DNA from: Streptomyces alanosinicus
GTDB lineage: Bacteria > Actinomycetota > Actinomycetes > Streptomycetales > Streptomycetaceae
NCBI RefSeq assembly: GCF_014650595.1
Contig: NZ_BMVG01000014.1
Location: forward strand, 62,001-126,000
Direction of reading: 5' to 3'
DNA: 64,000 nt
This document shows positions 24,985-33,725 of the stretch, piece by piece (the stretch's first letter is position 1; each line of letters begins with the position of its first letter). Made by a program: the position numbers and the translations under genes. The notes under the pieces are model-generated. The model was given only the letters and a program-made list of their open reading frames with translations. It did not search any database and was not told the origin of the DNA.

Positions 24985-25869
24985 TCATGCCGTGCCCGGG
25001 TCGTGCGCCGCCCCGGCGTCGGTCACCCCCCAGCTTCCGACCAGGCCCAGCGCCTCGGCAGCCCCCGGTTCGGGCGCCGGGAGGTAGCTCACGAGAACCT
25101 GGCCCGGCTCGGGCGTGTGCAGCACCTCGAAGTCCAGGGTGAGCGGCCCGACCAGCGGATGGCACAGGGTGTAGCGGCCGGGGCCCTTCTCGGCCACGTC
25201 CTGGCGGGCCCACAGCCCGGCGAACTCCTCGCTCTTCATGGCGAGCGTGCCGATGAGTGCGGCGAGCGCGGGATCGTCGGGATACCGGCCCACGCTCACC
25301 CGCAGGAACGCCACCGTCGCCGCCGCCTTCGGCCCCCAGCTGTCCGCGAACAGGGCGCGGTAGCGGGGTTCCAGGAAGATCAGGTGCGCGAACGTCCGCC
25401 GCTCGTGCGGTACGTCGCCGAAGTCGCCGAAGACCGCGGCGGCGAGCGCGTTCCAGGCCAGCACCTGGGTGAGGTGGCCGCAGACATAGGCGGGGCCGGG
25501 CTGGGCGTCGAGCAGCCGGCGCAGGGACGGCCGTATCGCCGTCGGGGCCGTCGGGGCCGGTGCCGTGTCCGGCAGGGCGCGGTCGGGCCGGGCCAGGTTG
25601 CGCAGGTGCGCCCGCTCGGCCGCGTCCAGGCGCAGCGCCCGGCCCACGGCCTCCAGCACCCCGTCCGAGACATGCGGGTTGCGGCCCTGCTCCAGGCGTA
25701 CGTAGTACTCGACGCTCACCCCGGCCAGCTGTGCCAGTTCCTCGCGCCGCAGTCCGGGCACGCGCCGGGGCCCGTACGCGGTCAGGCCCACGTCGGCCGG
25801 GGTGAGCCGGGCCCGCCGGGACCTGAGGAACTGGCTGAGTTCGGTGCGTCGTTCGCCGGGTGCCGTCAT
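24985..25869 (-). CDS. Xre-family regulator with MmyB-like ligand domain
   Basis: The protein has 294 residues. An N-terminal helix-turn-helix (about 10-85) includes RRVPGLRREELAQLAGVSVE and YYVRLEQGRNPHVSDGVLEA. The rest matches the MmyB-like domain that binds small hydrophobic ligands (LAWNALAAAVFGDF, then FLRVSVGRYPDDPALAALIG, then HPLVGPLTLDFEVL). This class is typically divergent from, and controls, a short-chain dehydrogenase or aldo/keto reductase. That is exactly the arrangement here: the reductase starts 148 bases away on the opposite strand. It probably represses that gene until a ligand binds. Confidence 0.9.
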   Translation of the reverse strand: MTAPGERRTELSQFLRSRRARLTPADVGLTAYGPRRVPGLRREELAQLAGVSVEYYVRLEQGRNPHVSDGVLEAVGRALRLDAAERAHLRNLARPDRALPDTAPAPTAPTAIRPSLRRLLDAQPGPAYVCGHLTQVLAWNALAAAVFGDFGDVPHERRTFAHLIFLEPRYRALFADSWGPKAAATVAFLRVSVGRYPDDPALAALIGTLAMKSEEFAGLWARQDVAEKGPGRYTLCHPLVGPLTLDFEVLHTPEPGQVLVSYLPAPEPGAAEALGLVGSWGVTDAGAAHDPGTA

Positions 25870-26016
25870 GCGCTCCAGTATCCGGCGCCTCGCGGCGGCG
25901 AGGGTGGCCAAGTCTTTCCCCCCTATAAAGCTTGCCTGTCGAGAGGGGTGACGGGTCGCGCAGAGTCGTGGACGTCAGCAGAACGGACAGACGAACGCGA
26001 CAAGGACGTGACGACG

Positions 26017-27021
26017 ATGACTCTCCCCCTCCGCCCCCTCGGCGCCTCCGGCCTCGACATCTCCGCGATCGGGCTCGGCGCCTGGACGTTCGGCGGTGAC
26101 GGCTGGCGCTTCACCTGGGGCGCCCAGGACGACCGGCAGTCCATCGAGACCGTGCACCGGGCGGTCGAGCTGGGCGTCAACTGGATCGACACCGCCGCCG
26201 TGTACGGGCTCGGGCACTCCGAGGAGGTGGTCGGCAAGGCGCTGGCCGGGCTTCCCGCGGCCGACCGGCCGTACGTCTTCACGAAGGTGGGCCTGGTCTG
26301 GGACCCGGCGAACCCGGCCGCGGCACCGCGCCGGATCATGCGGCCCGACAGCGTACGGCGCGAGGTCGAGGACTCGCTGCGCCGGCTCGGCGTGGAGGTG
26401 ATCGACCTGTACCAGGTGCACTGGCCGGACACCGGCGCGTCCCTGAACTGGGACGGCACCGAGCCTCCTGAGGACGCGCGGGCCACCCCGCTGGAGGAGT
26501 ACTGGCAGGTGATGGCCGACCTGAAGGCGGAAGGCAAGGTGCGGGCGATCGGCTTGTCCAACCACGGCCCCGAGCAGCTGGCGGTGGCGCAGCGCATCGC
26601 CCCGGTCGACGCCGTTCAGCCCCCGCTGTCCCTCCTCAACCGCTCGGCCGAGCCGGAGATCGAGTGGGCCGCCGACCACGGCGCCGGGGTGATCCCCTAC
26701 CAGCCGCTCCACTCGGGCCTGCTCAGCGGGACCTTCACCCGGGAGCGGCTGGCCTTGCTCGACCCGTCCGACTGGCGCCGCACCCACCCGGACTTCACGA
26801 CGGACCTGGACACCAACCTCCGTACGGTGGACCGGCTCCGGACGGTCGCACAGGCGCACGGTACGACGGTGGGGTCGGTGGCGATCGCCTGGGTGCTGGC
26901 CCGCAGGGGCGTCACGGGGGCGATCGCGGGGGCGCGGCACCCGGGGCAGATGGCGGACTGGGAGCAGGCTGCCGGCCTCCGACTCACCGAGCAGGAGCTG
27001 GAGTTCGTGGCGGGCGAGTGA
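26017..27021 (+). CDS. Aldo/keto reductase
   Basis: The 334-residue protein is an NADPH-dependent aldo/keto reductase of the barrel fold. The catalytic tetrad is visible: Asp and Tyr in WIDTAAVYGLGHSE, Lys in VFTKVGLVWD, and His in DLYQVHWPD. SNHGPEQLAVAQ and the later YQPLHSGLLSG line the active site, and the C-terminal ARRGVTGAIAGARHP binds the phosphate of the cofactor. AGGA lies ten bases before the ATG. The natural substrate is unknown. The neighbouring divergent MmyB-like regulator most likely controls it in response to an aldehyde or quinone-type compound. A strong hairpin follows the stop. Confidence 0.92.
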   Translation: MTLPLRPLGASGLDISAIGLGAWTFGGDGWRFTWGAQDDRQSIETVHRAVELGVNWIDTAAVYGLGHSEEVVGKALAGLPAADRPYVFTKVGLVWDPANPAAAPRRIMRPDSVRREVEDSLRRLGVEVIDLYQVHWPDTGASLNWDGTEPPEDARATPLEEYWQVMADLKAEGKVRAIGLSNHGPEQLAVAQRIAPVDAVQPPLSLLNRSAEPEIEWAADHGAGVIPYQPLHSGLLSGTFTRERLALLDPSDWRRTHPDFTTDLDTNLRTVDRLRTVAQAHGTTVGSVAIAWVLARRGVTGAIAGARHPGQMADWEQAAGLRLTEQELEFVAGE

Positions 27022-27028
27022 CACAGCG

Positions 27029-27063
27029 CGGCCCCGGACAGGGTGGCTTCCTGACCGGGGCCG
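27029..27063. terminator. Terminator hairpin between convergent genes
   Basis: CGGCCCCGG (27029-27037) pairs with CCGGGGCCG (27055-27063), followed by GTGTTTT on the plus strand. It would end the aldo/keto reductase transcript and may also serve the aldehyde dehydrogenase read from the other side. Confidence 0.75.
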
Positions 27064-27078
27064 GTGTTTTCCCGAGCG

Positions 27079-28518
27079 TTACTCGCCCAGGGACGTCATC
27101 ACGTGCTTGATGCGCGTGTAGTCCTCGAAGCCGTACGCCGACAGGTCCTTGCCGTAGCCGGACTTCTTGAAGCCGCCGTGGGGCATCTCGGCGACCAGCG
27201 GGATGTGGGTGTTGATCCACACGCAGCCGAAGTCGAGCTTCTTGGACATGCGCATCGCGCGGGCGTGGTCCTTGGTCCACACCGAGGAGGCGAGGGCGTA
27301 CTCGACGCCGTTGGCCCACGCGACGGCCTGGTCCTCGTCCGCGAAGGACTGGACGGTGATGACCGGGCCGAAGACCTCGTTCTGGATGATCTCGTCGTCC
27401 TGCTTCAGGCCGGAGACGACGGTCGGGGCGTAGAAGTAGCCCTTCTCGCCGACCTGCTGGCCGCCCGCCTCGACCTTGGCGTGCGCGGGCAGGCGCTCGA
27501 TGAAGCCGGAGACCTGCTTGAGCTGGTTGGGGTTGTTCAGCGGGCCGTACAGGACGTCCTCGTCGTCCGGCTGGCCGGTCTTCGTCTCGGACGCGGCCTT
27601 GGCGAGCGCGGCCACGAACTCGTCGTGGATGGAGGCCTGGACGAGGACGCGGGTCGCGGCCGTACAGTCCTGGCCGGCGTTGAAGAAGCCCGCCACGGAG
27701 ATGTCCTCGACGGCCTTGGCGATGTCGGTGTCCTCGAAGACGACGACCGGAGCCTTGCCGCCCAGCTCCAGGTGGACCCGCTTGAGGTCCTTGGAGGCGG
27801 ACTCGGCGACGGACATGCCCGCGCGGACCGAGCCGGTGATCGAGGCCATCGCCGGGGTGTCGTGCTCGACCATCAGACGGCCGGTGTCACGGTCGCCGCA
27901 GACGACGTTGAAGACGCCCTCGGGCAGGATCGAGCCGATGATGTCGGCCATGAGGACGGTGGAGGCGGGGGTGGTGTCCGACGGCTTCAGGACGACCGTG
28001 TTGCCGGCGGCGATGGCCGGGGCGAACTTCCACACCGCCATCATCATCGGGTAGTTCCACGGGGCGACCTGGGCGCAGACGCCGACCGGCTCACGGCGGA
28101 CGATCGAGGTCATCCCCTCCATGTACTCGCCGGCCGAGCGGCCCTCCAGCAGCCGCGCCGCGCCCGCGAAGAAGCGGATCTGGTCGACCATCGGCGGGAT
28201 CTCCTCGGAGCGGGTGAGCCCGGTCGGCTTGCCCGTGTTCTCCACCTCGGCCGCGATCAGGTCCTCGGCGCGCTCCTCGAACGCGTCCGCGATCTTCAAC
28301 AGCGCCTTCTGCCGCTCGGCGGGGGTGGTGTCGCGCCAGGCCGGGAAGGCACGGGCGGCGGCCTCCATGGCGGCGTCCACATCCGCCTGCCCGGACAGCG
28401 GCGCGGTCGCGTACGCCTCGCCCGTCGCGGGGTTGACCACCTCGGTGGTCCGTCCGTCGGCGGCGTCGCGGAACTCACCGTCGATGTAGTTGCGCAGACG
28501 ACGCAGCTCGGTGCTCAC
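27079..28518 (-). CDS. Gamma-aminobutyraldehyde dehydrogenase
   Basis: This 479-residue aldehyde dehydrogenase should oxidise gamma-aminobutyraldehyde to GABA with NAD. The catalytic Cys is residue 285 in FNAGQDCTAATR, and the Glu is in HLELGGKAP. WNYPMMMAVWKFAP marks the cofactor groove. The PHGGFKKSGYGKDLSAYGFE segment near the C-terminus is typical of the YdcW/PatD-like group. The GTG at 28518 follows AGGAGG by six bases. It is divergent from an Lrp-type regulator and the aminotransferase gene, which together supply its substrate. It is a paralog of 394-1929 but clearly different along its length, so the two probably differ in substrate or regulation. Confidence 0.92.
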   Translation of the reverse strand: MSTELRRLRNYIDGEFRDAADGRTTEVVNPATGEAYATAPLSGQADVDAAMEAAARAFPAWRDTTPAERQKALLKIADAFEERAEDLIAAEVENTGKPTGLTRSEEIPPMVDQIRFFAGAARLLEGRSAGEYMEGMTSIVRREPVGVCAQVAPWNYPMMMAVWKFAPAIAAGNTVVLKPSDTTPASTVLMADIIGSILPEGVFNVVCGDRDTGRLMVEHDTPAMASITGSVRAGMSVAESASKDLKRVHLELGGKAPVVVFEDTDIAKAVEDISVAGFFNAGQDCTAATRVLVQASIHDEFVAALAKAASETKTGQPDDEDVLYGPLNNPNQLKQVSGFIERLPAHAKVEAGGQQVGEKGYFYAPTVVSGLKQDDEIIQNEVFGPVITVQSFADEDQAVAWANGVEYALASSVWTKDHARAMRMSKKLDFGCVWINTHIPLVAEMPHGGFKKSGYGKDLSAYGFEDYTRIKHVMTSLGE

Positions 28519-28621
28519 TGCCGGCCTCCTGATCTGGTTCTCACTGTCCGACTGATGAGACACCCACCCTAGTCGCCAGGCCCACGTTTTCAACACCCCC
28601 ACCCGCACCACTTCTGCGAAA

Positions 28622-28674
28622 TCCGCAAGGTTCGAAGGCTCAGACAACGAATTTCATCGGTTGGGGCTTGCGGA
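28622..28674. promoter_or_regulatory. Candidate operator in the divergent dehydrogenase/Lrp gap
   Basis: TCCGCAAG (28622-28629) is repeated inverted as CTTGCGGA (28667-28674). The first copy sits within TTCTGCGAAATCCGCAA, itself partly palindromic. The pair lies between the dehydrogenase and the Lrp gene, where an Lrp/AsnC-type regulator would bind. Confidence 0.4.
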
Positions 28675-28688
28675 ACTGTCGAAGCCTC

Positions 28689-29207
28689 GTGCACAGTGAG
28701 GTCGTGGCCAGTCGAAGCGCAGACCAGAGGGACTCGTCCCGCGAGTCCAGGAACGGCACCCCGACGTTGGATGCCGTCTCCCTCGCCATCATCCAGCAGC
28801 TCCAGGAGGACGGCCGCCGGCCGTACGCCGCGATCGGCAAGGCCGTCGGCCTCTCCGAGGCGGCCGTGCGCCAGCGCGTCCAGAAGCTGCTGGACCAGGG
28901 CGTGATGCAGATCGTCGCCGTCACGGACCCGCTCACCGTGGGCTTCCGCAGGCAGGCGATGGTCGGTGTCAACGTCGAGGGCGATGTCGAGTCGATCGCG
29001 GACGCGCTGACCGGCATGTCGGAAGTCGAGTACGTGGTGATGGCCGCGGGCTCGTTCGACATCCTCGCCGAGATCGTCTGCGAGGACGACGACCACCTGC
29101 TGGACGTCATCAACAAACGCATCCGGGCGCTGCCCGGGGTGCGCTCCACCGAAAGCTTCGTTTATCTGAAGCTGAAGAAGCAGACCTACATGTGGGGAAC
29201 CCGATAA
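28689..29207 (+). CDS. Lrp/AsnC-family transcriptional regulator
   Basis: The 172-residue protein has the standard layout: an N-terminal helix-turn-helix (LDAVSLAIIQQLQEDGRRPY, IGKAVGLSEAAVRQRVQKLL, about residues 28-75) and a C-terminal RAM domain (VGVNVEGDVESIADALTGM, then VVMAAGSFDILAEIVCEDD). The RAM domain binds an amino acid or related effector and mediates multimer formation. GTG codons at 28689 and 28704 are both possible starts. Its end overlaps the region just before the aminotransferase start, and it faces the dehydrogenase. It therefore most likely controls both, sensing GABA, putrescine or an amino acid. Confidence 0.92.
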   Translation: MHSEVVASRSADQRDSSRESRNGTPTLDAVSLAIIQQLQEDGRRPYAAIGKAVGLSEAAVRQRVQKLLDQGVMQIVAVTDPLTVGFRRQAMVGVNVEGDVESIADALTGMSEVEYVVMAAGSFDILAEIVCEDDDHLLDVINKRIRALPGVRSTESFVYLKLKKQTYMWGTR

Positions 29208-29209
29208 CC

Positions 29210-30574
29210 GTGAGCCAGAAGGACCTCAGCCGCACCGCGTACGACCACCTGTGGATGCACTTCACCCGCATGTCCTCGTACGAGAACTCCCCTGTCCCGA
29301 CGATCGTCCGGGGTGAGGGCACCTACATCTACGACGACAAGGGCAAGCGCTACCTCGACGGTCTCGCGGGCCTGTTCGTGGTCCAGGCCGGTCACGGCCG
29401 CACGGAACTCGCCGAGACCGCCTTCAAGCAGGCCCAGGAGCTGGCGTTCTTCCCGGTGTGGTCCTACGCCCACCCGAAGGCCGTGGAGCTGGCCGAGCGC
29501 CTCGCCGACTACGCCCCGGGCGACCTCAACAAGGTCTTCTTCACCACCGGCGGCGGCGAGGCCGTCGAAACCGCCTGGAAGCTCGCCAAGCAGTACTTCA
29601 AGCTCCAGGGCAAGCCGACCAAGTACAAGGTCATATCCCGCGCGGTCGCCTACCACGGCACCCCGCAGGGCGCCCTGTCCATCACGGGTCTGCCCGGTCT
29701 GAAGGCGCCGTTCGAGCCGCTCGTCCCGGGCGCGCACAAGGTGCCGAACACCAACATCTACCGCGCCCCGCTCTTCGGTGACGACCCCGAGGCCTTCGGC
29801 CGCTGGGCCGCCGACCAGATCGAGCAGCAGATCCTCTTCGAGGGCCCCGACACCGTCGCCGCGGTCTTCCTGGAGCCGGTGCAGAACGCCGGCGGCTGCT
29901 TCCCGCCGCCGCCCGGCTACTTCCAGCGCGTGCGCGAGATCTGCGACCAGTACGACGTCCTGCTGGTGTCGGACGAGGTCATCTGCGCCTTCGGCCGCCT
30001 GGGCACGATGTTCGCCTGCGACAAGTTCGGCTACGTCCCGGACATGATCACCTGCGCCAAGGGCATGACCTCGGGCTACTCCCCGATCGGCGCCTGCATC
30101 ATCTCGGACCGTCTCGCCGAGCCGTTCTACAAGGGCGACAACACCTTCCTGCACGGCTACACCTTCGGCGGCCACCCGGTCTCCGCCGCGGTGGGTCTCG
30201 CCAACCTCGACCTGTTCGAGCGCGAGAACATCAACCAGCACGTGCTGGACCACGAGGGCGCCTTCCTGCGGACCCTGCAGAAGCTGCACGACCTGCCGAT
30301 CGTCGGCGACGTCCGCGGCAACGGCTTCTTCTACGGCATCGAGCTGGTGAAGGACAAGAACACCAAGGAGTCCTTCAACGAGGAGGAGACCGAGCGCGTC
30401 CTGTACGGCTTCCTCTCCAAGGCGCTCTTCGACAACGGCCTGTACTGCCGTGCCGACGACCGCGGCGACCCGGTCATCCAGCTCGCCCCGCCGCTGATCT
30501 CCAACCAGGAGACCTTCGACGAGATCGAGCAGATCCTGCGCGCCACCCTCACGGAGGCGTGGACGAAGCTCTGA
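29210..30574 (+). CDS. gabT: PLP-dependent aminotransferase for GABA/putrescine
   Basis: This 454-residue class III aminotransferase most likely moves the terminal amino group of putrescine, GABA or a related omega-amine to a keto acid. The PLP-binding Lys is residue 284 in ITCAKGMTSGYSPIGA. VLLVSDEVICAFGRLGTMFA carries the Asp that contacts the pyridine nitrogen, and TTGGGEAVETAWKLAKQYF binds the phosphate. Its place between an Lrp regulator and aminobutyraldehyde dehydrogenases supports the polyamine/GABA role, with the dehydrogenase taking the aldehyde product. The GTG at 29210 lies two bases after the regulator stop; GGGGAA ten bases upstream may serve as the ribosome site. Streptomycete homologs are often annotated gabT; the exact amine is not proven by sequence. 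Confidence 0.88.
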   Translation: MSQKDLSRTAYDHLWMHFTRMSSYENSPVPTIVRGEGTYIYDDKGKRYLDGLAGLFVVQAGHGRTELAETAFKQAQELAFFPVWSYAHPKAVELAERLADYAPGDLNKVFFTTGGGEAVETAWKLAKQYFKLQGKPTKYKVISRAVAYHGTPQGALSITGLPGLKAPFEPLVPGAHKVPNTNIYRAPLFGDDPEAFGRWAADQIEQQILFEGPDTVAAVFLEPVQNAGGCFPPPPGYFQRVREICDQYDVLLVSDEVICAFGRLGTMFACDKFGYVPDMITCAKGMTSGYSPIGACIISDRLAEPFYKGDNTFLHGYTFGGHPVSAAVGLANLDLFERENINQHVLDHEGAFLRTLQKLHDLPIVGDVRGNGFFYGIELVKDKNTKESFNEEETERVLYGFLSKALFDNGLYCRADDRGDPVIQLAPPLISNQETFDEIEQILRATLTEAWTKL

Positions 30575-30616
30575 TCACACTCGGATGATCCTTTGATCCT
30601 TCCGGATGATGAACAC

Positions 30617-30661
30617 CGGCCCCGGTGCCCCCGTTCGAGTGAGAACGGCGGCCCGGGGCCG
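30617..30661 (+). terminator. Terminator after the aminotransferase gene
   Basis: CGGCCCCGG (30617-30625) pairs with CCGGGGCCG (30653-30661), and an inner stem CCGTTC/GAACGG (30631-30636 with 30643-30648) continues the hairpin. Confidence 0.7.
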
Positions 30662-30783
30662 TGTGCTGTCCGGCCGTCCGGTACCGGCTGCCTAGCGTTC
30701 CAGTGACCGATCAGCCCAGCGTTCGTTCCCCCGGACGAGGGAACAGGCACGGGAAATACGGATCAGAACCGAGGTGTACGCCC

Positions 30784-31524
30784 ATGGAGGCCCCGCCGGA
30801 CAACGACGTGCTGTGGGCACGCTCGCTGCACTTCAGGCACCCCGACGGGTCGCCCGGACTCGCCGGGGTCTCGCTCGCCGTACGCGAGGGCGAGATCCTC
30901 GCCGTCACCGGCCCGCGCGGCAGCGGCAAGACGACCCTGCTGCGCTGTCTGTCCGGCCTGGTGCCGGTGCGCGAGGGCGAGGTCTGGTTCAACAGCACCC
31001 CCCTGCACACCCTGGGCCCGATGCGCCGCGAGCGGCTGCGCCGGGACCGCTTCGGCTGGATCGACCCCGCACCGGTCCTGGTCCCCGAGCTGAACGCCTG
31101 GGAGAACGTCGCGCTCCCGCTGATGCTGCGCGGCGCCGGCCGCCGCCGGGCCAAGGTCGCCGCGCTGGAGTGGCTGGAGCGGCTCGACGTCGGCGACAAG
31201 GCACGCAAGCGCCCGAGCGAGCTCCAGCAGGCCGAACGGCAGCGGGTCTCGATCGCCCGCGCGCTGGTACCGGCCCCCACCGTGCTGTTCGCCGACGAAC
31301 CGACGGCACCGCTGCACCACTCCGACCGCACCCATGTGCTGCGCACGCTCACCACGGCCGCCCGCTCGCACGGCCTCACCGTGGTCCTCACCTCGCACGA
31401 CGCCGTCGCCGGCGGTCTCGTCGACCGCAGCCTGACCCTGCTGGACGGCCGGCGGGTGAGCACCCTGTACCTGCCGGACGCGCCCGACACGGAAGGCCGG
31501 GCCGCGTGCTCGCTCTCCGTCTGA
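30784..31524 (+). CDS. ABC transporter ATP-binding protein with altered signature motif
   Basis: The 246-residue protein is an ABC ATPase related to the LolD/MacB group that drives FtsX-like permeases. Walker A is GPRGSGKTT near residue 45. Walker B is TVLFADEP near 172. The switch His is in VVLTSHD. The signature motif normally LSGGQ reads PSELQQAERQRVSIARAL here, so both Gly residues are missing. That may weaken ATP hydrolysis or mean the protein works as a regulatory subunit. GAGG lies nine bases before the ATG. Its end overlaps the start of the membrane partner by 19 bases. Confidence 0.88.
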   Translation: MEAPPDNDVLWARSLHFRHPDGSPGLAGVSLAVREGEILAVTGPRGSGKTTLLRCLSGLVPVREGEVWFNSTPLHTLGPMRRERLRRDRFGWIDPAPVLVPELNAWENVALPLMLRGAGRRRAKVAALEWLERLDVGDKARKRPSELQQAERQRVSIARALVPAPTVLFADEPTAPLHHSDRTHVLRTLTTAARSHGLTVVLTSHDAVAGGLVDRSLTLLDGRRVSTLYLPDAPDTEGRAACSLSV

Positions 31525-32978
31525 CCCGCGCTGCCCGGCCCGCCGTCCAGCTGCGCCGCCTGCTGGTGGCCGCGGCGACCGGCGGCACCGGCTTCCTGAT
31601 GCTGGCCTGCCTCGGCTACGCCATGGGCCACCCGGAACGGGCCGGCGCCGCCGCACTGCGGCTCGCCTGGTGCACGGTGCCGTTCGCCGCCACGGTCTAC
31701 TTCGCGCTCGCCGTCGCCCGCACCGACCCCGGCACCCGGTCGCGCCCCGGCCTGTCCGCCGTAGGCCTCGGCCCGGCGCGGCTGATGGCGGTCTCCGCGC
31801 TGACCACGGCCCTGTCCTGTGCGCTCGGCTCGCTGCTCGCCCTGCTGGTCTTCCTCCATCTGCGCGGCGACCTGACGGGCATGCCCTTCGACGGTGCGGC
31901 GGCGGACTTCCTGGCGGCCGACCTCCCCCTGCCCGTCCCGGCCGTCCTGACCCTGCTGACCCTGCTGCCGGCCGCCGCCTCGACGACGGTGGCCCTGTCC
32001 CTGCGCCCGAAGGACCCCCGCCCCGCCGCCCCGGGCCGGCGCGGCTACGGCCGCTTCGGGGCGTACGGCCAGGCGGTGGCACGCGAGACGTTCGGAGCGT
32101 ACGGCCGGTTCGGCGCGCGCTTCGGCCGGCGGACCGCGGACGACGCCCCGAGCCCGGACGACGACAGCGGGCGGCCCCGGCCCGGCGCCGACCGGCCGGC
32201 GGCCGAGGACACCGGCGCCAGGCCGTCGGCCGAGGGCGGCGGACAGGACAGCGGGAAGGGCAGCGGGAAGGGCAGCGGCCGGCCGGCGGGCGGCCGTACC
32301 GGCGAGACGGCCTCGGTGGCCGCGGACGGTGCCGGCCCGGTGCCGGGCGGCGTGCGCGATTCCGGGACCCGGACACCGGACATGGCCTGGAGCGACATCA
32401 CCGCCCGCCCCGCCAAGGACAGCCCCGTCGGCTTCCCCTGGGGCGTCGCCCTCCTGACCAGCGGCCTCGCCGTCCAGTCCTACGCCCACCGCTCGAACCT
32501 CGTCGTCCTCACCGGCTGGCTCCTCACCGCCACCGGCCTGGTCCTCGCCGCGCCCGGGCTCACCCATTTCTGCGGGCGTCTGCTGCAGTCCATCCGGCCC
32601 GGCGCGCTCCGTCTCCTCGCCGGCCGGGTCCTCATGACGGAAGCCACCCGCATCGGCCGCCCGCTGGGTGTCGTCAGCGCGGTCGCGTCCGCCGGCTACG
32701 CCATGACCATGCTGTACGCCGGCTCGGCACCGGCGTTCGGCCCCCTGACCACCCTCGGCGCGCTGCTCGTCACCGGCTGCACGGTCGCCACCGTGCTCAC
32801 CGCGGCCGTGGAGACCCGCCAGTGCCGGGCCGACACGACCGCCGCGCTGCTCCGGCTCGGCGCCCCGGCCGGCACGCTGCGCGCGGCCGCGGCCCTGCGC
32901 GCGGCGGCCCTGCTGGCGCTGTTCGCACCGCTCACCCTCGTCGTCGCCGCCGTGGCGGAACTCCCCGTGCCGCGCTGA
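31506..32978 (+). CDS. ABC transporter permease-like membrane protein
   Basis: The 490-residue partner of the preceding ATPase has four hydrophobic segments in the first 170 residues. A long hydrophilic linker of roughly 140 residues follows (about 170-310), rich in Gly, Arg, Ser and Asp, with KGSGKGSG. At least four more segments lie in the last 170 residues. The halves resemble FtsX-like permeases without the large extracytoplasmic domain. The charged linker has no recognisable domain and may lie in the cytoplasm. The GTG at 31506 has GGAAGG nine bases upstream, inside the ATPase gene, so the two are coupled. Substrate unknown; export of a lipid or peptide is typical for this group. Confidence 0.72.
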   Translation: MLALRLTRAARPAVQLRRLLVAAATGGTGFLMLACLGYAMGHPERAGAAALRLAWCTVPFAATVYFALAVARTDPGTRSRPGLSAVGLGPARLMAVSALTTALSCALGSLLALLVFLHLRGDLTGMPFDGAAADFLAADLPLPVPAVLTLLTLLPAAASTTVALSLRPKDPRPAAPGRRGYGRFGAYGQAVARETFGAYGRFGARFGRRTADDAPSPDDDSGRPRPGADRPAAEDTGARPSAEGGGQDSGKGSGKGSGRPAGGRTGETASVAADGAGPVPGGVRDSGTRTPDMAWSDITARPAKDSPVGFPWGVALLTSGLAVQSYAHRSNLVVLTGWLLTATGLVLAAPGLTHFCGRLLQSIRPGALRLLAGRVLMTEATRIGRPLGVVSAVASAGYAMTMLYAGSAPAFGPLTTLGALLVTGCTVATVLTAAVETRQCRADTTAALLRLGAPAGTLRAAAALRAAALLALFAPLTLVVAAVAELPVPR

Positions 32979-33124
32979 GCCGCCCGCCGCGCACGTCCGT
33001 GCGAAAGCCGTGCGAAATCCGTGCGGAAAAAGACCTCCCGTGGCCGATGAGTTTCCCCGGGGCCCCCGGTCTACCCACCGAACACACCGACCCCGGCACA
33101 CACCACCACGGGAGAGAGACCCTC

Positions 33125-33535
33125 ATGACGCACCAGCAGATGATCTTCGTGAACCTGCCCGTGAACGACCTCGACGCCTCGAAGAAGTTCTTCACGGAAC
33201 TCGGCTACACGATCAACCCGCAGTTCAGCGACGAGAAGGCGGCCTCGGTGGTGATCAGCGACACGATCTTCGCGATGCTGCTCACCAAGCCGTTCTACTC
33301 GACCTTCACCAAGAAGGAGATCGCCGACGCGACCACGACCAGCGAGGTGCTCGTCTGTCTGAGTGCCGAGAGCCGCGAGAAGGTGGACGAGCTGGTCGAC
33401 CGGGCGATCGCGGCGGGCGGCACGCCGAGCGGCCAGACCCAGGACCACGGCTTCATGTACGGCCGCGGCTTCGACGACCTCGACGGCCACTCCTGGGAGG
33501 TCATGTGGATGGATCCGTCCGCGATCCAGGGCTGA
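33125..33535 (+). CDS. VOC (glyoxalase/bleomycin-resistance) family protein
   Basis: The 136-residue protein has a VOC fold with paired beta-alpha-beta modules: MIFVNLPVNDLDASKKFFTE opens the first and ESREKVDELVDRAIAAGGT leads into the second. The ending FDDLDGHSWEVMWMD carries a His and Glu typical of the metal-binding strand. GGGAGAGAGA stands just before the ATG. Members bind metals and catalyse isomerisation, dioxygenation or drug sequestration; this subgroup, close to the glyoxalase-like YycE/PhnB proteins, has no known substrate. It lies alone between the ABC pair and the surface protein gene. Confidence 0.85.
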   Translation: MTHQQMIFVNLPVNDLDASKKFFTELGYTINPQFSDEKAASVVISDTIFAMLLTKPFYSTFTKKEIADATTTSEVLVCLSAESREKVDELVDRAIAAGGTPSGQTQDHGFMYGRGFDDLDGHSWEVMWMDPSAIQG

Positions 33536-33602
33536 CCCGCTCCCTCAAACGTCTCCGTACCTAATAAGCAGGCAAAGCCAACTGCCCTCGGCGGCATATG
33601 CA

Positions 33603-33630
33603 TTGACACTGCTTATGGAGCGCTTATAAA
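33603..33630 (+). promoter_or_regulatory. Vegetative-type promoter of the surface protein gene
   Basis: TTGACA (33603-33608) and TATAAA (33625-33630) are 16 bases apart, a near-perfect HrdB-type promoter in an AT-richer stretch. Transcription would begin near 33637 and leave a leader of about 90 bases. Confidence 0.6.
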
Positions 33631-33725
33631 CCTGTGAGCCTCTTGGGGGTGCTGGGGCCTCACCTCATCCGTCGCCCCAACTCCCCCTCAGCCCCCCGCA
33701 GTTATGCACAAAGTAAAGGACAAAC

